This document shows positions 26,435-35,506 of a DNA stretch of 64,000 nt, piece after piece. Position 1 is the first letter of the stretch, and the number at the start of each line of letters is the position of its first letter. A model generated the notes under the pieces. The model was not told the origin of the DNA. It saw only the letters and a list, made by a program, of their open reading frames with translations, and ran no database searches. The stretch is from Castellaniella sp040276085 (lineage in GTDB: Bacteria > Pseudomonadota > Gammaproteobacteria > Burkholderiales > Burkholderiaceae_B), in the NCBI RefSeq assembly GCF_040276085.1, contig NZ_JBELOK010000001.1:1-64000 (forward strand), in the 5' to 3' direction. The position numbers were made by a program, and so were the translations under genes.

Positions 26435-28300
26435 TCAAATGATGGCAGAAGGGGCGATAACCAGCCGGTTTCGACCCTGTGCCTTGGCCTGATAGAGGCT
26501 CTCATCGGCCCGCCGAAAGAGGCTGGCCGCTGTGTCACCAGGCTGCCAGCTGGCCAGCCCCGCGCTGAGTGTGAGCGAAAGCGTCGCGCCATTGGGTAGC
26601 GCGATGGTCTGTGCGTGCACATGTGCCAGCACCCGCATCACCAGCGCCTGGGCATCAGGCACTGTCGTATGGGGTAACAACGCAACAAACTCTTCGCCGC
26701 CAAACCGTGCCAGCACATCAGACTGGCGTCGCAGCAGGTTGCGCAACACCTCGGCCACCCACTTCAGCACCTCATCGCCGGCATCATGACCATGCTGGTC
26801 GTTGACGCGTTTGAAGTGGTCGAGGTCAAACACTACAAAGGTGATCTGCGGCTCTGGTATCGGTTTAACATGGCTGAGCAACTCATCCAGAGATTCATCC
26901 AGCCCGCGGCGATTGAGCAGCCCTGTCAGCGGATCAATGCGGGCCAGCTCGCGCAGCTGGCGGTTGGCCTGTTGCAAGGCCGCCATCGTAGAGCGCAAAT
27001 CGGCGGTTCTGGACTGGACTTCCTGCTGCAGGGAGCTGCGGGCCGAAGACTCGATCTTCAGGGCATGATCCAGCAGCCTGCGCAATTGGATGACCTCGGC
27101 ATACGTCAGCAAAAAAACCTGGCTGCCGGCGGCAATCTGTACCCAGCGCTGTTGTGCCATAAAACCGGGCATATAGCCAAACACAGCCAACCCGTAAAAC
27201 AGGAACCCGGCATAAAGTACCAGCCAGGAGGCCACATACCAACGCGCATCCAGATGGCCCAATCTGGCCTGTGCCACACCCACCCCCAGCATGGCAAGCA
27301 TGCTGACCAGGGCATATGCGGTATTGACCTTGATGATGACCGGATAAGGCACCCAGAAGCTGGCTACCAGAAGCACCAGACCGATGCCTGCCAACCCCCG
27401 AATGCAGTAGTGCTGCCATCCCGACCGAGCCGTGACGCCCAGAAAGCATCGGGTAAAGAGCAAGAGGCTGAGCAGGGCAAGAACCTCGGTAACCGGCACC
27501 GCGACATTGGCCAGCCAGGGCGACGCCGGCCACAGGTACTGAAAACTGAGGCCCGACATGGACGCCAGGAAAAGCCCCACACAGATGATGTAGAACGCAT
27601 TGAACAGCGGCTGCGGGATCCTGAGGCGGACAAACAGCGTGAGGTTGAACAGGGCCAGCAACAACACAGCGCCGATAAACATGCCCAATGCCAGGCTTTG
27701 ATCCTGGGTCTGGGCCAGTGCGGCCTCGGCGGTATACAGCGACAAGGGAATATTGATGGCACCGTTGCTGCGCACCCGAATCACCACGCCCAGCGATTCT
27801 CCGGGTAAAAAGTCCAATGGCAACATCAACAGATGATGGGTAACCGGCCGGGCGTCAAAAGGACGGGCATCACCCATCTGCTGGGCACCCACCAGGGCGG
27901 GAGGCGCGTCGGATCCCGGATCCAGCTGGTACACCCAGACATCTACGTTATCCAGCAAGGGATAATCCAGTTGCAGAAACCAGCTGCGTGCCACGGGGTC
28001 GGTATTACGCAGGGGCACGTATACCCAGTACGCCGTCTTGGTATGTGTAAAAACCAGTTGATCTGCATCACGGCGCTGGATAGGCCAGCGGCCGCTGAGA
28101 AAATCCTGGGGGCTGAGGGCTTGTTTTTCGTCCTGGGCAAAGCACACCTGGGACAACGAGGCAATCTGCGACTGAACCGCAGACACATTGCGGATCGGGC
28201 AGACCGCAGCCAGCGGCTGGGCCAGTGCGGCACCAGAAACAAGCAACCCCGAGAAGGCCAGCAACAGCCCTGTGAAATACACACGCAGCCAGGTGGTCAA
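26435..28300 (-). CDS. 7TMR-DISM sensor diguanylate cyclase
   Basis: Membrane sensor of 621 residues: signal peptide (LLLAFSGLLVSGAALAQP), a periplasmic 7TMR-DISMED2 domain (about 35-180), seven transmembrane helices (about 190-400), a short coiled coil and a GGDEF domain (about 460-615). The active site is GGEEF near residue 534, and the feedback I-site RQSD lies five residues upstream, so it is an active, product-inhibited c-di-GMP synthase. I chose TTG at 28300 because AAGGAG (28306-28311) lies five bases before it and it gives a normal signal peptide; a GTG at 28369 and ATGs at 28351 and 28336 are alternatives. Divergent from ovoA. Confidence 0.88.
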   Translation of the reverse strand: MTTWLRVYFTGLLLAFSGLLVSGAALAQPLAAVCPIRNVSAVQSQIASLSQVCFAQDEKQALSPQDFLSGRWPIQRRDADQLVFTHTKTAYWVYVPLRNTDPVARSWFLQLDYPLLDNVDVWVYQLDPGSDAPPALVGAQQMGDARPFDARPVTHHLLMLPLDFLPGESLGVVIRVRSNGAINIPLSLYTAEAALAQTQDQSLALGMFIGAVLLLALFNLTLFVRLRIPQPLFNAFYIICVGLFLASMSGLSFQYLWPASPWLANVAVPVTEVLALLSLLLFTRCFLGVTARSGWQHYCIRGLAGIGLVLLVASFWVPYPVIIKVNTAYALVSMLAMLGVGVAQARLGHLDARWYVASWLVLYAGFLFYGLAVFGYMPGFMAQQRWVQIAAGSQVFLLTYAEVIQLRRLLDHALKIESSARSSLQQEVQSRTADLRSTMAALQQANRQLRELARIDPLTGLLNRRGLDESLDELLSHVKPIPEPQITFVVFDLDHFKRVNDQHGHDAGDEVLKWVAEVLRNLLRRQSDVLARFGGEEFVALLPHTTVPDAQALVMRVLAHVHAQTIALPNGATLSLTLSAGLASWQPGDTAASLFRRADESLYQAKAQGRNRLVIAPSAII

Positions 28301-28437
28301 CGATGCTCCTTGAAACAGAACAGGGGTATGCTGCATCAAAGCATTATGCATGGGAACCGTCTCTGGCACGATACATCAAGTCGCATGTTAGGCTAAAGGG
28401 TTTCCAGGATTCATCAATTTTTTGCACGGATTTTTTT

Positions 28438-30588
28438 ATGTCCACTCCTGCCGTTCCTTTGTTGCCCACCGAACACCCTGACACCCTGGCGTTGTTTATG
28501 CGTACCCCCAACCTGGCAGAACCGGATACCAACGTGCTCAGGGCGTCCATCCGGCGATATTTTCTGGAAACCTTTGATCGCTACGAGTCCTTGTTTCGGT
28601 GTCTGGCCAGCGATGAGGCCTACCTCGTCAAACCCATCTCGCTGCGGCACCCCCTGCTCTTCTATTACGGACACACGGCCACATTTTTTATCAACAAGAT
28701 GCTTTTGGCCCGCCTGATCGACCAGCGGGTAGACCAGCAACTCGAATCCACCTTTGCTGTCGGAGTGGACGAAATGAGCTGGGATGATCTGGACGACAAC
28801 AATTACCAGTGGCCCTCGGTGGCCGAAGTGCACGCCTACCGCAACAAGGTCAGGGCACTGGTGTGCGACGTCATCGACCGCACTCCCCTGAAATCGCCCA
28901 TCGATTGGCAAAACCCCTGGTGGGCGCTGATCATGGGAGTTGAACACGAGCGCATCCACCTGGAAACCTCGTCTGTGTTGATTCGCCAGCATGCCCTTAA
29001 ATACGTGCGGCCGGCCACAGGCTGGGAGCCACTGGCCAGTACGCCACACCCGGCCCCTGAAAACACCGTCACGCGGGTACCCGCAGGCGTCGTACGCCTG
29101 GGCAAGGCGTTTTCAAATCCACAATACGGCTGGGACAACGAATATGGCACCCACGAAGCCAATATCGAATCCTTTCAAGCCAGCCGCTATTTGGTCAGCA
29201 ACCAGGAATTTCTGGCGTTTGTAGAGGCGGGCGGCTATCGCAACCATCACAACTGGACAGACGAAGGCCAGCAATGGCTGGCCTTCAGCCAGGCCAGCCA
29301 CCCCACTTTTTGGGTAAAGAAGCCACAGGGCTGGTACTTGCGTCTGATGACGCAAGAAGTTCCCATGCCCTGGGCCTGGCCGGTAGAAGTCAATTACCTT
29401 GAAGCCAAGGCATTTTGCAACTGGAAAGCGGCCGAAACCGGCCAGCCGGTGCGCCTGCCCACCGAAGACGAATGGTACCGGCTGTACGACACCGCCGGCC
29501 TGAAAGACCCCACCGACCAGCGCTGCGCAGCCAATTTGCATCTTGACCATGGCGCCTCATCCTGCCCGGTAGACCAACACGCCCATGGCGACTGGTTTGA
29601 CGTGGTAGGCAACGTCTGGCAATGGACGGAAACCCCTACCTACCCGTTCAACGGCTTTGACGTCCATCCCATCTACGATGATTTCACCACCCCCACGTTT
29701 GATGGCCGTCACAACCTGATGAAAGGTGGATCCTGGATCTCCTGCGGCAACGAGGCCGCGCGCTCAGCGCGCTACGCCTTCCGGCGCCACTTCTTTCAGC
29801 ACGCAGGGTTCCGCTATGTGGTGTCTCATGCGCCGGCCGAGGCACCGGCCGCCTACTACGAAACCGACAAGCTCATGTCCGAATACGCCGAGTTCCACTA
29901 CGGCGACACCTATTTCGATGTGCCCAATTTCCCGCAGGCCTTGGCTCAACATGCGATTGCAGCCATAGGCAACCGTCCCCATCGCCATGCACTGGATCTT
30001 GGATGCGCGTCGGGCCGGGCCACCTTCGAGTTGGCCCGCCACTTCGATCATGTGACAGGGGTCGACTTCTCTGCCCGCTTCATCAACCAGGGCGTGCAAC
30101 TGATCCAGACAGGGCACTTGCGCTATACCCTGACAGATGAAGGCGAACTGGTGTCCTACAAATCACGCAGCCTGTCCGATCTCGATCTGTCAGAGACGAT
30201 TGACCGGGTTGAATTTTATCAGGGCGACGCCTGCAACCTGAAGCCACAGTTTTGTAATTACGACCTGATACTGGCCGCCAACCTGATCGACCGTCTGTAC
30301 GACCCCGCCCGGTTTCTCGACACCATCCACGAGCGCATTGTGTCGGGCGGCCTGCTGATGATTGCGTCGCCCTACACCTGGCTCGAAGAACACACCCCCC
30401 GGGCAGCCTGGATTGGCGGCTTCAAGAAGGACGCTGAAAACTACACCACACTGGACGGCCTTAAAGAGCACCTGCAGGCACACTTCAAGTTGATTGCCGA
30501 GCCACTTGATGTACCGTTTGTGATCCGCGAAACCCGGCACAAGTTTCAGCACACGCTGTCAGAAATGACGATCTGGGAAAAGCACTAG
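28438..30588 (+). CDS. ovoA: 5-histidylcysteine sulfoxide synthase / mercaptohistidine methyltransferase OvoA
   Basis: Three-domain ovothiol enzyme of 716 residues. The N-terminal DinB-like domain carries the non-haem iron motif HxxxHxE (H170, H174, E176). A formylglycine-generating-like domain (about 255-470) has GGSWISCGNEAARSARYAFR. A C-terminal SAM methyltransferase (about 500-716) has ALDLGCASGRATFE near residue 520. It joins cysteine to histidine with oxygen, and the last domain later N-methylates the imidazole. The partner lyase OvoB is not in this window. The start is the ATG at 28438; the earlier in-frame codons overlap the divergent gene and lack similarity. Confidence 0.93.
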   Translation: MSTPAVPLLPTEHPDTLALFMRTPNLAEPDTNVLRASIRRYFLETFDRYESLFRCLASDEAYLVKPISLRHPLLFYYGHTATFFINKMLLARLIDQRVDQQLESTFAVGVDEMSWDDLDDNNYQWPSVAEVHAYRNKVRALVCDVIDRTPLKSPIDWQNPWWALIMGVEHERIHLETSSVLIRQHALKYVRPATGWEPLASTPHPAPENTVTRVPAGVVRLGKAFSNPQYGWDNEYGTHEANIESFQASRYLVSNQEFLAFVEAGGYRNHHNWTDEGQQWLAFSQASHPTFWVKKPQGWYLRLMTQEVPMPWAWPVEVNYLEAKAFCNWKAAETGQPVRLPTEDEWYRLYDTAGLKDPTDQRCAANLHLDHGASSCPVDQHAHGDWFDVVGNVWQWTETPTYPFNGFDVHPIYDDFTTPTFDGRHNLMKGGSWISCGNEAARSARYAFRRHFFQHAGFRYVVSHAPAEAPAAYYETDKLMSEYAEFHYGDTYFDVPNFPQALAQHAIAAIGNRPHRHALDLGCASGRATFELARHFDHVTGVDFSARFINQGVQLIQTGHLRYTLTDEGELVSYKSRSLSDLDLSETIDRVEFYQGDACNLKPQFCNYDLILAANLIDRLYDPARFLDTIHERIVSGGLLMIASPYTWLEEHTPRAAWIGGFKKDAENYTTLDGLKEHLQAHFKLIAEPLDVPFVIRETRHKFQHTLSEMTIWEKH

Positions 30589-30633
30589 TGTCCTGGGTGG
30601 TCTGTTCGGTCACTTAAGTTCGGATGCATGGGC

Positions 30634-33489
30634 TTATCGGGCAAGGCGCGGTAAAGGCATTTGCTGCACAAAAGCCTTAAATGCCTCTGTCTCCAGGGGT
30701 TTGCTGTAAAAGTAGCCCTGTGCTTCTTCGCAGCCATTGGCGCGCAGGAACTCTTGCTGCTCAAAAGTTTCGACCCCCTCGGCGATGGTGCGTAGCCCCA
30801 GGCTGCGGGACAGCTGAATGATGGCGGTGGCAATCGCCTGATCATCGGGATCAAGGTTGATGTCCCGCACAAAGGATTGGTCGATTTTCAGCTTGTGCAG
30901 GCGAAAACGCTTGAGATAGCTTAAAGACGAATACCCGGTGCCAAAGTCATCGATGGCAAAGCGCACACCCATGTGTGCGAGCTCTTCCATGCGCAAGGCA
31001 GCTATTTCGGGCGATTTCATTGCGACCGCTTCGGTGATTTCAAGCTCGAGCAAGCCAGCGGGAACCCCAGCCTCCGCCAAAATCGCCTGAATCTGCTTGC
31101 CCAGACCCGGCCGATTGAACTGCACTGCCGACAAATTGACCGCCATGCACATCGGCGGCAAACCCTGCACCTGCCACTGGCGCAATTGCCGCAACGCCGT
31201 GCGCAGCACCCACTCGCCAATAGGCGCGATCAGGCCGCTGCGTTCAGCAATGGGGATAAACTCACTGGGCGGCACAAGCCCCCATTGGGGCGAACGCCAG
31301 CGCAACAAGGCCTCCGCACCCAGCACCGCGCCGTTCTCAAAGGAAATTTGAGGCTGATACACCAAAAATAATTCCTGGTTTTGCAACGCCTGCTTCAAGG
31401 CATTGCCCAACAGCAACTCCCGACTGACATGGGTTTGCATCTCATGGGTAAAGAACCCCACGCAATGGCGCCCATCGCTTTTGGCACGGTACATGGCGGT
31501 TTCCGCATGCTTCAGCAGTACATCGAACTCGACCGCATCATCCGGATGCAGGGCCACGCCGATAGAGGCAGAGGTATAGATCTCCTGATTGGCCAAATGC
31601 ATGGGCTGGTACAGAGCCGCCAGCAGGGATTCTGCCTGCTGGGCGATATCGTCCTGAGAAGACATCGGCAAGACCACCACAAAATCATCCCCCGAATAGC
31701 GCGAGACAGAAGCAGTCTCGGGCAATGCCTTGCGCAGACGCCGTGCCATCTCCTGCAAAAGCACATCACCCACATGGTGTCCCAGCGTGTCGTTGACCGC
31801 CTTGAAGTGATCCAGATCGATCCACAAAACGGCCAGCGGGTCACCGCGATCTAGTGCGCCCTGGCAATGCTTGCGCAGCAGCTGGCGGTTTGGCAGGCCC
31901 GTGAGCTGATCGTAATGGGAAAGTGAGCGAATCTGCTCGGCAGCCCGGCGGGTTTCGGTGATGTCCTCGTTGTGGGCCAGATAATTGGTGACTTCTCCGA
32001 GGACATTGCGCACCGGGTAAATGAGGACCGACTCGATGTATTCGCGACCATCCTTGGCAAGGTTGATCCATTCGCCACGCCAAGCGTTGCCCTGGGCCAA
32101 TTGCGCCCACATCGCCCGAAACGTGGCGGACGGGGTACGTCCCGGCTTGAGCCGGCGCAAATTACGTCCGATAACCTCGGCAGCGGTATAACCGCTCACC
32201 CGGGTAAACGCCTCGTTGACGAACTCGATACACGCGCGACGGTCTGTGATGATGATGGACTGGGGGCTTTGCAGCACTGCCATGGACAATGTGCGCAGTG
32301 CCTGCTCGCTTTTCATGCGATCGGTGACATCACGGGAAATCACCGCAAACTGGGGAGTCCGGCCACGCGCAGTGGCCTTGCGGGCAATCGAGAGTTCAAA
32401 GTAGTGAACCACCCGCTTATCCATCAACGCCACTATCTTGCCCCGCGACTGTCCGTGCACAAAGGCCTCGTGCAGGGCCTCGCGCACGATCCGGCTGTTG
32501 CGTGCAGACAAGAACTCATCCACGGGCCGGCCCAGCAAGCGCTCGGGTGGCACCGCCAGGGTATCGACTCTGCCGGTATGGATGCTGAGATAGCGGCCAT
32601 CGAGATCCATATCAAGCACTAAATCGGGCAAGGCATCAAGCGTTGCACGCAGTTGTTCGCGGGACTCTTGCAGCAAGGCATAAGGATGTTGCACGGCCTC
32701 TGAGAACACCGCCCGGTACAGAAAAATGTAGGCAACAATCTTGTAGAGGTGGCCAAGGACGCTATAGCCGTCAGTGACGCTGGAGTATATCGTCAGGAAA
32801 AACTCGCTTTGCGCCATGACGCACGCCGCGATGAAGAGATCCGGTGCATTGAACCTGCGTTCTTGCCGCATGCGCCACACAAACAGACCCGCTGCCACCA
32901 GATACAGCAGGATCAGTGTGTACTCGGCGCCCACCTTGAAGGGAGTGAGGCCCTGGCCAGGTAAAAACGTACGGGGCACCCAGCCTGACCAGCCAAAATA
33001 CAGGAGGGACAGTGCCGACACAAACAGCAAAACACCCAATACCTGCAGGCCCAACGGCACCCAAACTCGCCCTTTTTGCCAGGACACCAGGCCAGCGGCC
33101 AGCAAACCCATCCCGCCAAGCAGCCGGCCCAACAACCAGAAATAAATGGACTTCTCAGGGCTGCTGGGGGTGATAAACGGCGGCATGCCCTGGTAAGACA
33201 GCAGGTGCAGGAAATCAAACAGGGCAACACCCAGAAAGGTGCTGCCCAGCAAGACCAGCGGCCGCGACAATGACTCTTGCCGGCTGCTCCAGACCACAGC
33301 AAAAATGACTGAAGCTGTGATGACTGACAAGGTTTCGACTACCGTATGCAATGCCAGGTAGTGGGCGACATCGTGAAAGGCGGCCGGCATAGGCACCACA
33401 GCCACCATCAACAAAAGCACCGTCAAGAGGCTGACGATGCCGATCGCGCGCCGAAACTCTTTCTGGTAAGAGAGATGGATCAAGGACAT
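30634..33489 (-). CDS. MASE3-PAS-PAS-GGDEF-EAL c-di-GMP phosphodiesterase
   Basis: Protein of 951 residues: a membrane sensor of the MASE3 type (about 10-265, seven or eight helices), two PAS domains (about 280-395 and 405-525), a GGDEF domain (about 530-690) and an EAL domain (about 700-945). The cyclase motif is SGDDF (near 598), a degenerate form. The EAL side is intact: EALLRW near 724, NLSAVQF, DDFGTGYSSLSYL, KIDQSFV and AEGVET. It is therefore most likely a phosphodiesterase whose GGDEF domain is regulatory. The 3' end faces ovoA with a 45-base gap. Confidence 0.9.
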   Translation of the reverse strand: MSLIHLSYQKEFRRAIGIVSLLTVLLLMVAVVPMPAAFHDVAHYLALHTVVETLSVITASVIFAVVWSSRQESLSRPLVLLGSTFLGVALFDFLHLLSYQGMPPFITPSSPEKSIYFWLLGRLLGGMGLLAAGLVSWQKGRVWVPLGLQVLGVLLFVSALSLLYFGWSGWVPRTFLPGQGLTPFKVGAEYTLILLYLVAAGLFVWRMRQERRFNAPDLFIAACVMAQSEFFLTIYSSVTDGYSVLGHLYKIVAYIFLYRAVFSEAVQHPYALLQESREQLRATLDALPDLVLDMDLDGRYLSIHTGRVDTLAVPPERLLGRPVDEFLSARNSRIVREALHEAFVHGQSRGKIVALMDKRVVHYFELSIARKATARGRTPQFAVISRDVTDRMKSEQALRTLSMAVLQSPQSIIITDRRACIEFVNEAFTRVSGYTAAEVIGRNLRRLKPGRTPSATFRAMWAQLAQGNAWRGEWINLAKDGREYIESVLIYPVRNVLGEVTNYLAHNEDITETRRAAEQIRSLSHYDQLTGLPNRQLLRKHCQGALDRGDPLAVLWIDLDHFKAVNDTLGHHVGDVLLQEMARRLRKALPETASVSRYSGDDFVVVLPMSSQDDIAQQAESLLAALYQPMHLANQEIYTSASIGVALHPDDAVEFDVLLKHAETAMYRAKSDGRHCVGFFTHEMQTHVSRELLLGNALKQALQNQELFLVYQPQISFENGAVLGAEALLRWRSPQWGLVPPSEFIPIAERSGLIAPIGEWVLRTALRQLRQWQVQGLPPMCMAVNLSAVQFNRPGLGKQIQAILAEAGVPAGLLELEITEAVAMKSPEIAALRMEELAHMGVRFAIDDFGTGYSSLSYLKRFRLHKLKIDQSFVRDINLDPDDQAIATAIIQLSRSLGLRTIAEGVETFEQQEFLRANGCEEAQGYFYSKPLETEAFKAFVQQMPLPRLAR

Positions 33490-33542
33490 TGCCAGTGGTT
33501 GACCATACAGGCCACTGTACTGATACCTTTGGTCACTGGCAA
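33489..33542. repeat. Imperfect inverted repeat at the start of the EAL gene
   Basis: TTGCCAGTG...GACCA (33489-33505) is mirrored by TGGTCACTGGCAA (33530-33542), 13 paired bases with a four-base bulge. It covers the start codon region of the minus-strand MASE3 gene and could fold in its leader or bind a dimeric regulator. Confidence 0.4.
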
Positions 33543-33570
33543 GTACATTATGTTTAAAGCATGGACTTAT

Positions 33571-33603
33571 ATACGGCCCTTATGCGGCCCTTATACAGCT
33601 CAT
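33571..33603. repeat. 11-bp tandem repeat in the intergenic region
   Basis: ATACGGCCCTT (33571-33581) is followed directly by ATGCGGCCCTT (33582-33592) and a decayed third unit starting ATACAGCTCAT (33593). The 11-base period is one helical turn. It lies in the 139-base gap upstream of the MASE3 gene and downstream of the second EamA gene. Confidence 0.5.
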
Positions 33604-33628
33604 ATATCTGGCCTATGTGTTCAGCGGT

Positions 33629-34519
33629 TCAGGCGTTGGTTTCAACCGCCACAGGAGCCGCAGCAGTATATTTGGCACCCGCCACGCATACCACCACAAA
33701 CGCGGTGACACCCACCATTGCCGGCGTAACCGATTCACCCAGCAACCAGGCTGACAGCACAAGACCTAAAAACGGCTGCAGCAACTGCAATTGGCCCACT
33801 GCCGCAATGCCGCCCAACGCCAGGCCGCGATACCAGAAGATGAAGCCAACCAGCATGCTGAATACCGCCACATACCCCAGCCCGGCCCAGGCCGACCACG
33901 GCACGCTGGCCCACTGCACAGGCGCCCAGATCCACGCCATCGGGATGCTGATGGGTAGTGACAGCACCAGCACCCAGCAGATGACCTGCCAGCCACCCAG
34001 CCGGCGTGACAACCGTCCGCCTTCGGCATAGCCGTATCCGCAACTGACAATGGCACCCACCATGCAAGCATCTGCCAGCAATGAACCTGAACCATCCTGA
34101 CTGAAGGCAAACCCCATCACCGCCAGCGCACCCAGCACGGCAAACATCCAGAAAGCCCGTGAGGGGCGCTCGTGGCTCAGCCAGGTGCCAAACAAGGCCG
34201 TGGACAAGGGCAGCAAGCCAATAAAGACCAAGGAATGTGCTGAGGTAATGGTTTGCAGCGCCAGGGCAGACAGCAGGGGAAAGCCTGCCACTACTCCCAG
34301 TGCCACCAATACCAGCGTGCGCCACTCGGCAGCAGTAGGCCGTTGCTGGCGATGCTGCGCCAGCAGGATAAAGGCCAGGATCCCGGCCAGCGCTGCACGC
34401 GCGGCAGTGAGAAACCAGGGATCCAGGCCCAGCACTGCCACACGTGTGGCAGGCAAGGAGCCGCTAAAAATAGCCACACCAAGGGCCCCGTTGATCCAGC
34501 CACGGCTTGATTGCTGCAT
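33629..34519 (-). CDS. DMT-superfamily (EamA) permease
   Basis: Inner-membrane exporter of 296 residues with ten hydrophobic helices in two EamA repeats. SGSLPATRVAVLGLDPWFLTAAR lies in the first repeat around residues 19-41 and GGIAAVGQLQLLQPFLG in the second. The start is the ATG at 34519, preceded by GGAGAG; a much longer upstream frame is antisense to ung and is not used. The substrate is unknown; many relatives export amino acids or metabolites. Divergent from ung. Confidence 0.87.
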   Translation of the reverse strand: MQQSSRGWINGALGVAIFSGSLPATRVAVLGLDPWFLTAARAALAGILAFILLAQHRQQRPTAAEWRTLVLVALGVVAGFPLLSALALQTITSAHSLVFIGLLPLSTALFGTWLSHERPSRAFWMFAVLGALAVMGFAFSQDGSGSLLADACMVGAIVSCGYGYAEGGRLSRRLGGWQVICWVLVLSLPISIPMAWIWAPVQWASVPWSAWAGLGYVAVFSMLVGFIFWYRGLALGGIAAVGQLQLLQPFLGLVLSAWLLGESVTPAMVGVTAFVVVCVAGAKYTAAAPVAVETNA

Positions 34520-34696
34520 AAGGAAGGCTCTCCACACCAGGATAATTGGACAAAGGTGACACCATACGCGCCGGACGGCGGGATCACCAGATATTATTGG
34601 GTAGGGGCAGCGTAAACTGTACTGCTTTAAGCGATCCGGAAACCTCAGCCTGACAAGCATTCCTGCATGCTGCCACATCAGGCCGCAAAAACCCGC

Positions 34697-35482
34697 ATGA
34701 GCACACCCGCCCCTAACACCGATGTTCTGAATGCCTTCCAGGGCAGCCTGGACGAACAGATACAAGCACTGCCCACCGAATGGCGCACGGTATTGCTGGC
34801 ACCGCATCTGCACCGGATTGTGGCCCAACTGGATATACTTCTGACGCAACGCCTGGCAGACGGCGCACAGATTTTTCCACTGCGGCCATTTCGGGCCCTG
34901 ATCGAAACCCCACCCGAGGCGGTGCAGGTCATCATCGTCGGACAAGATCCCTACCATGGGCCCAATCAGGCGCAAGGCTTGGCGTTCTCGGTGCCCGATT
35001 TTTGCCCCACACCCCCCAGCCTGCGCAATATGTTTAAAGAACTGGCACTCGAATACGGCATGCCGGCGCAGCCGCCGCGCAACAGCCTGGTGCGCTGGGC
35101 CCGCCAAGGCGTTTTATTGCTGAACACATCCTTGACCGTAGAGGCGCACCAACCGGGCTCGCATGCCAAAAAAGGCTGGGAGCACATCACCGACGCATTG
35201 ATCATGCGGGCGCTGCGCGAGCCTCGCCCAAAAGTACTTTTGCTGTGGGGGGCTCATGCCCAGGCACGCCAAAAATTGCTGGAAATGCAGGCACCTGCCG
35301 GGCCGGTGAAGGTGTTGACCGCCAACCATCCTTCACCACTATCAGCCATGCGGCCACCCCGTCCTTTTATTGGATGTCAGCATTTTCGCGATGCCAACGC
35401 CTGGCTGCAAGCCCAGGGAGAGCCCGGAATCGACTGGCAACTGCAAAAGACGCCAGAGGCAGCGCCTGGTTACGGCGGCTAG
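34697..35482 (+). CDS. ung: Uracil-DNA glycosylase Ung (family 1)
   Basis: Removes uracil from DNA as the first step of base excision repair. The water-activating motif GQDPYHGPNQAQGLAFSV is near residue 80 and the C-terminal NHPSPLSAMRPPRPFIG carries the leucine that intercalates in DNA. It has 261 residues from the ATG at 34697; an in-frame ATG at 34667 would add ten. The family is usually 220-250. A second, unrelated uracil glycosylase lies at 48782-49705. Confidence 0.95.
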   Translation: MSTPAPNTDVLNAFQGSLDEQIQALPTEWRTVLLAPHLHRIVAQLDILLTQRLADGAQIFPLRPFRALIETPPEAVQVIIVGQDPYHGPNQAQGLAFSVPDFCPTPPSLRNMFKELALEYGMPAQPPRNSLVRWARQGVLLLNTSLTVEAHQPGSHAKKGWEHITDALIMRALREPRPKVLLLWGAHAQARQKLLEMQAPAGPVKVLTANHPSPLSAMRPPRPFIGCQHFRDANAWLQAQGEPGIDWQLQKTPEAAPGYGG

Positions 35483-35506
35483 CCAGACAGGACACCAGGA
35501 TCGGGC

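Noticed and set aside
34520..35107. N-terminal extension of 196 codons to the second EamA permease
   Set aside because: It is antisense to ung, has no permease-like sequence, and a well-placed ATG at 34519 has a ribosome-binding site.
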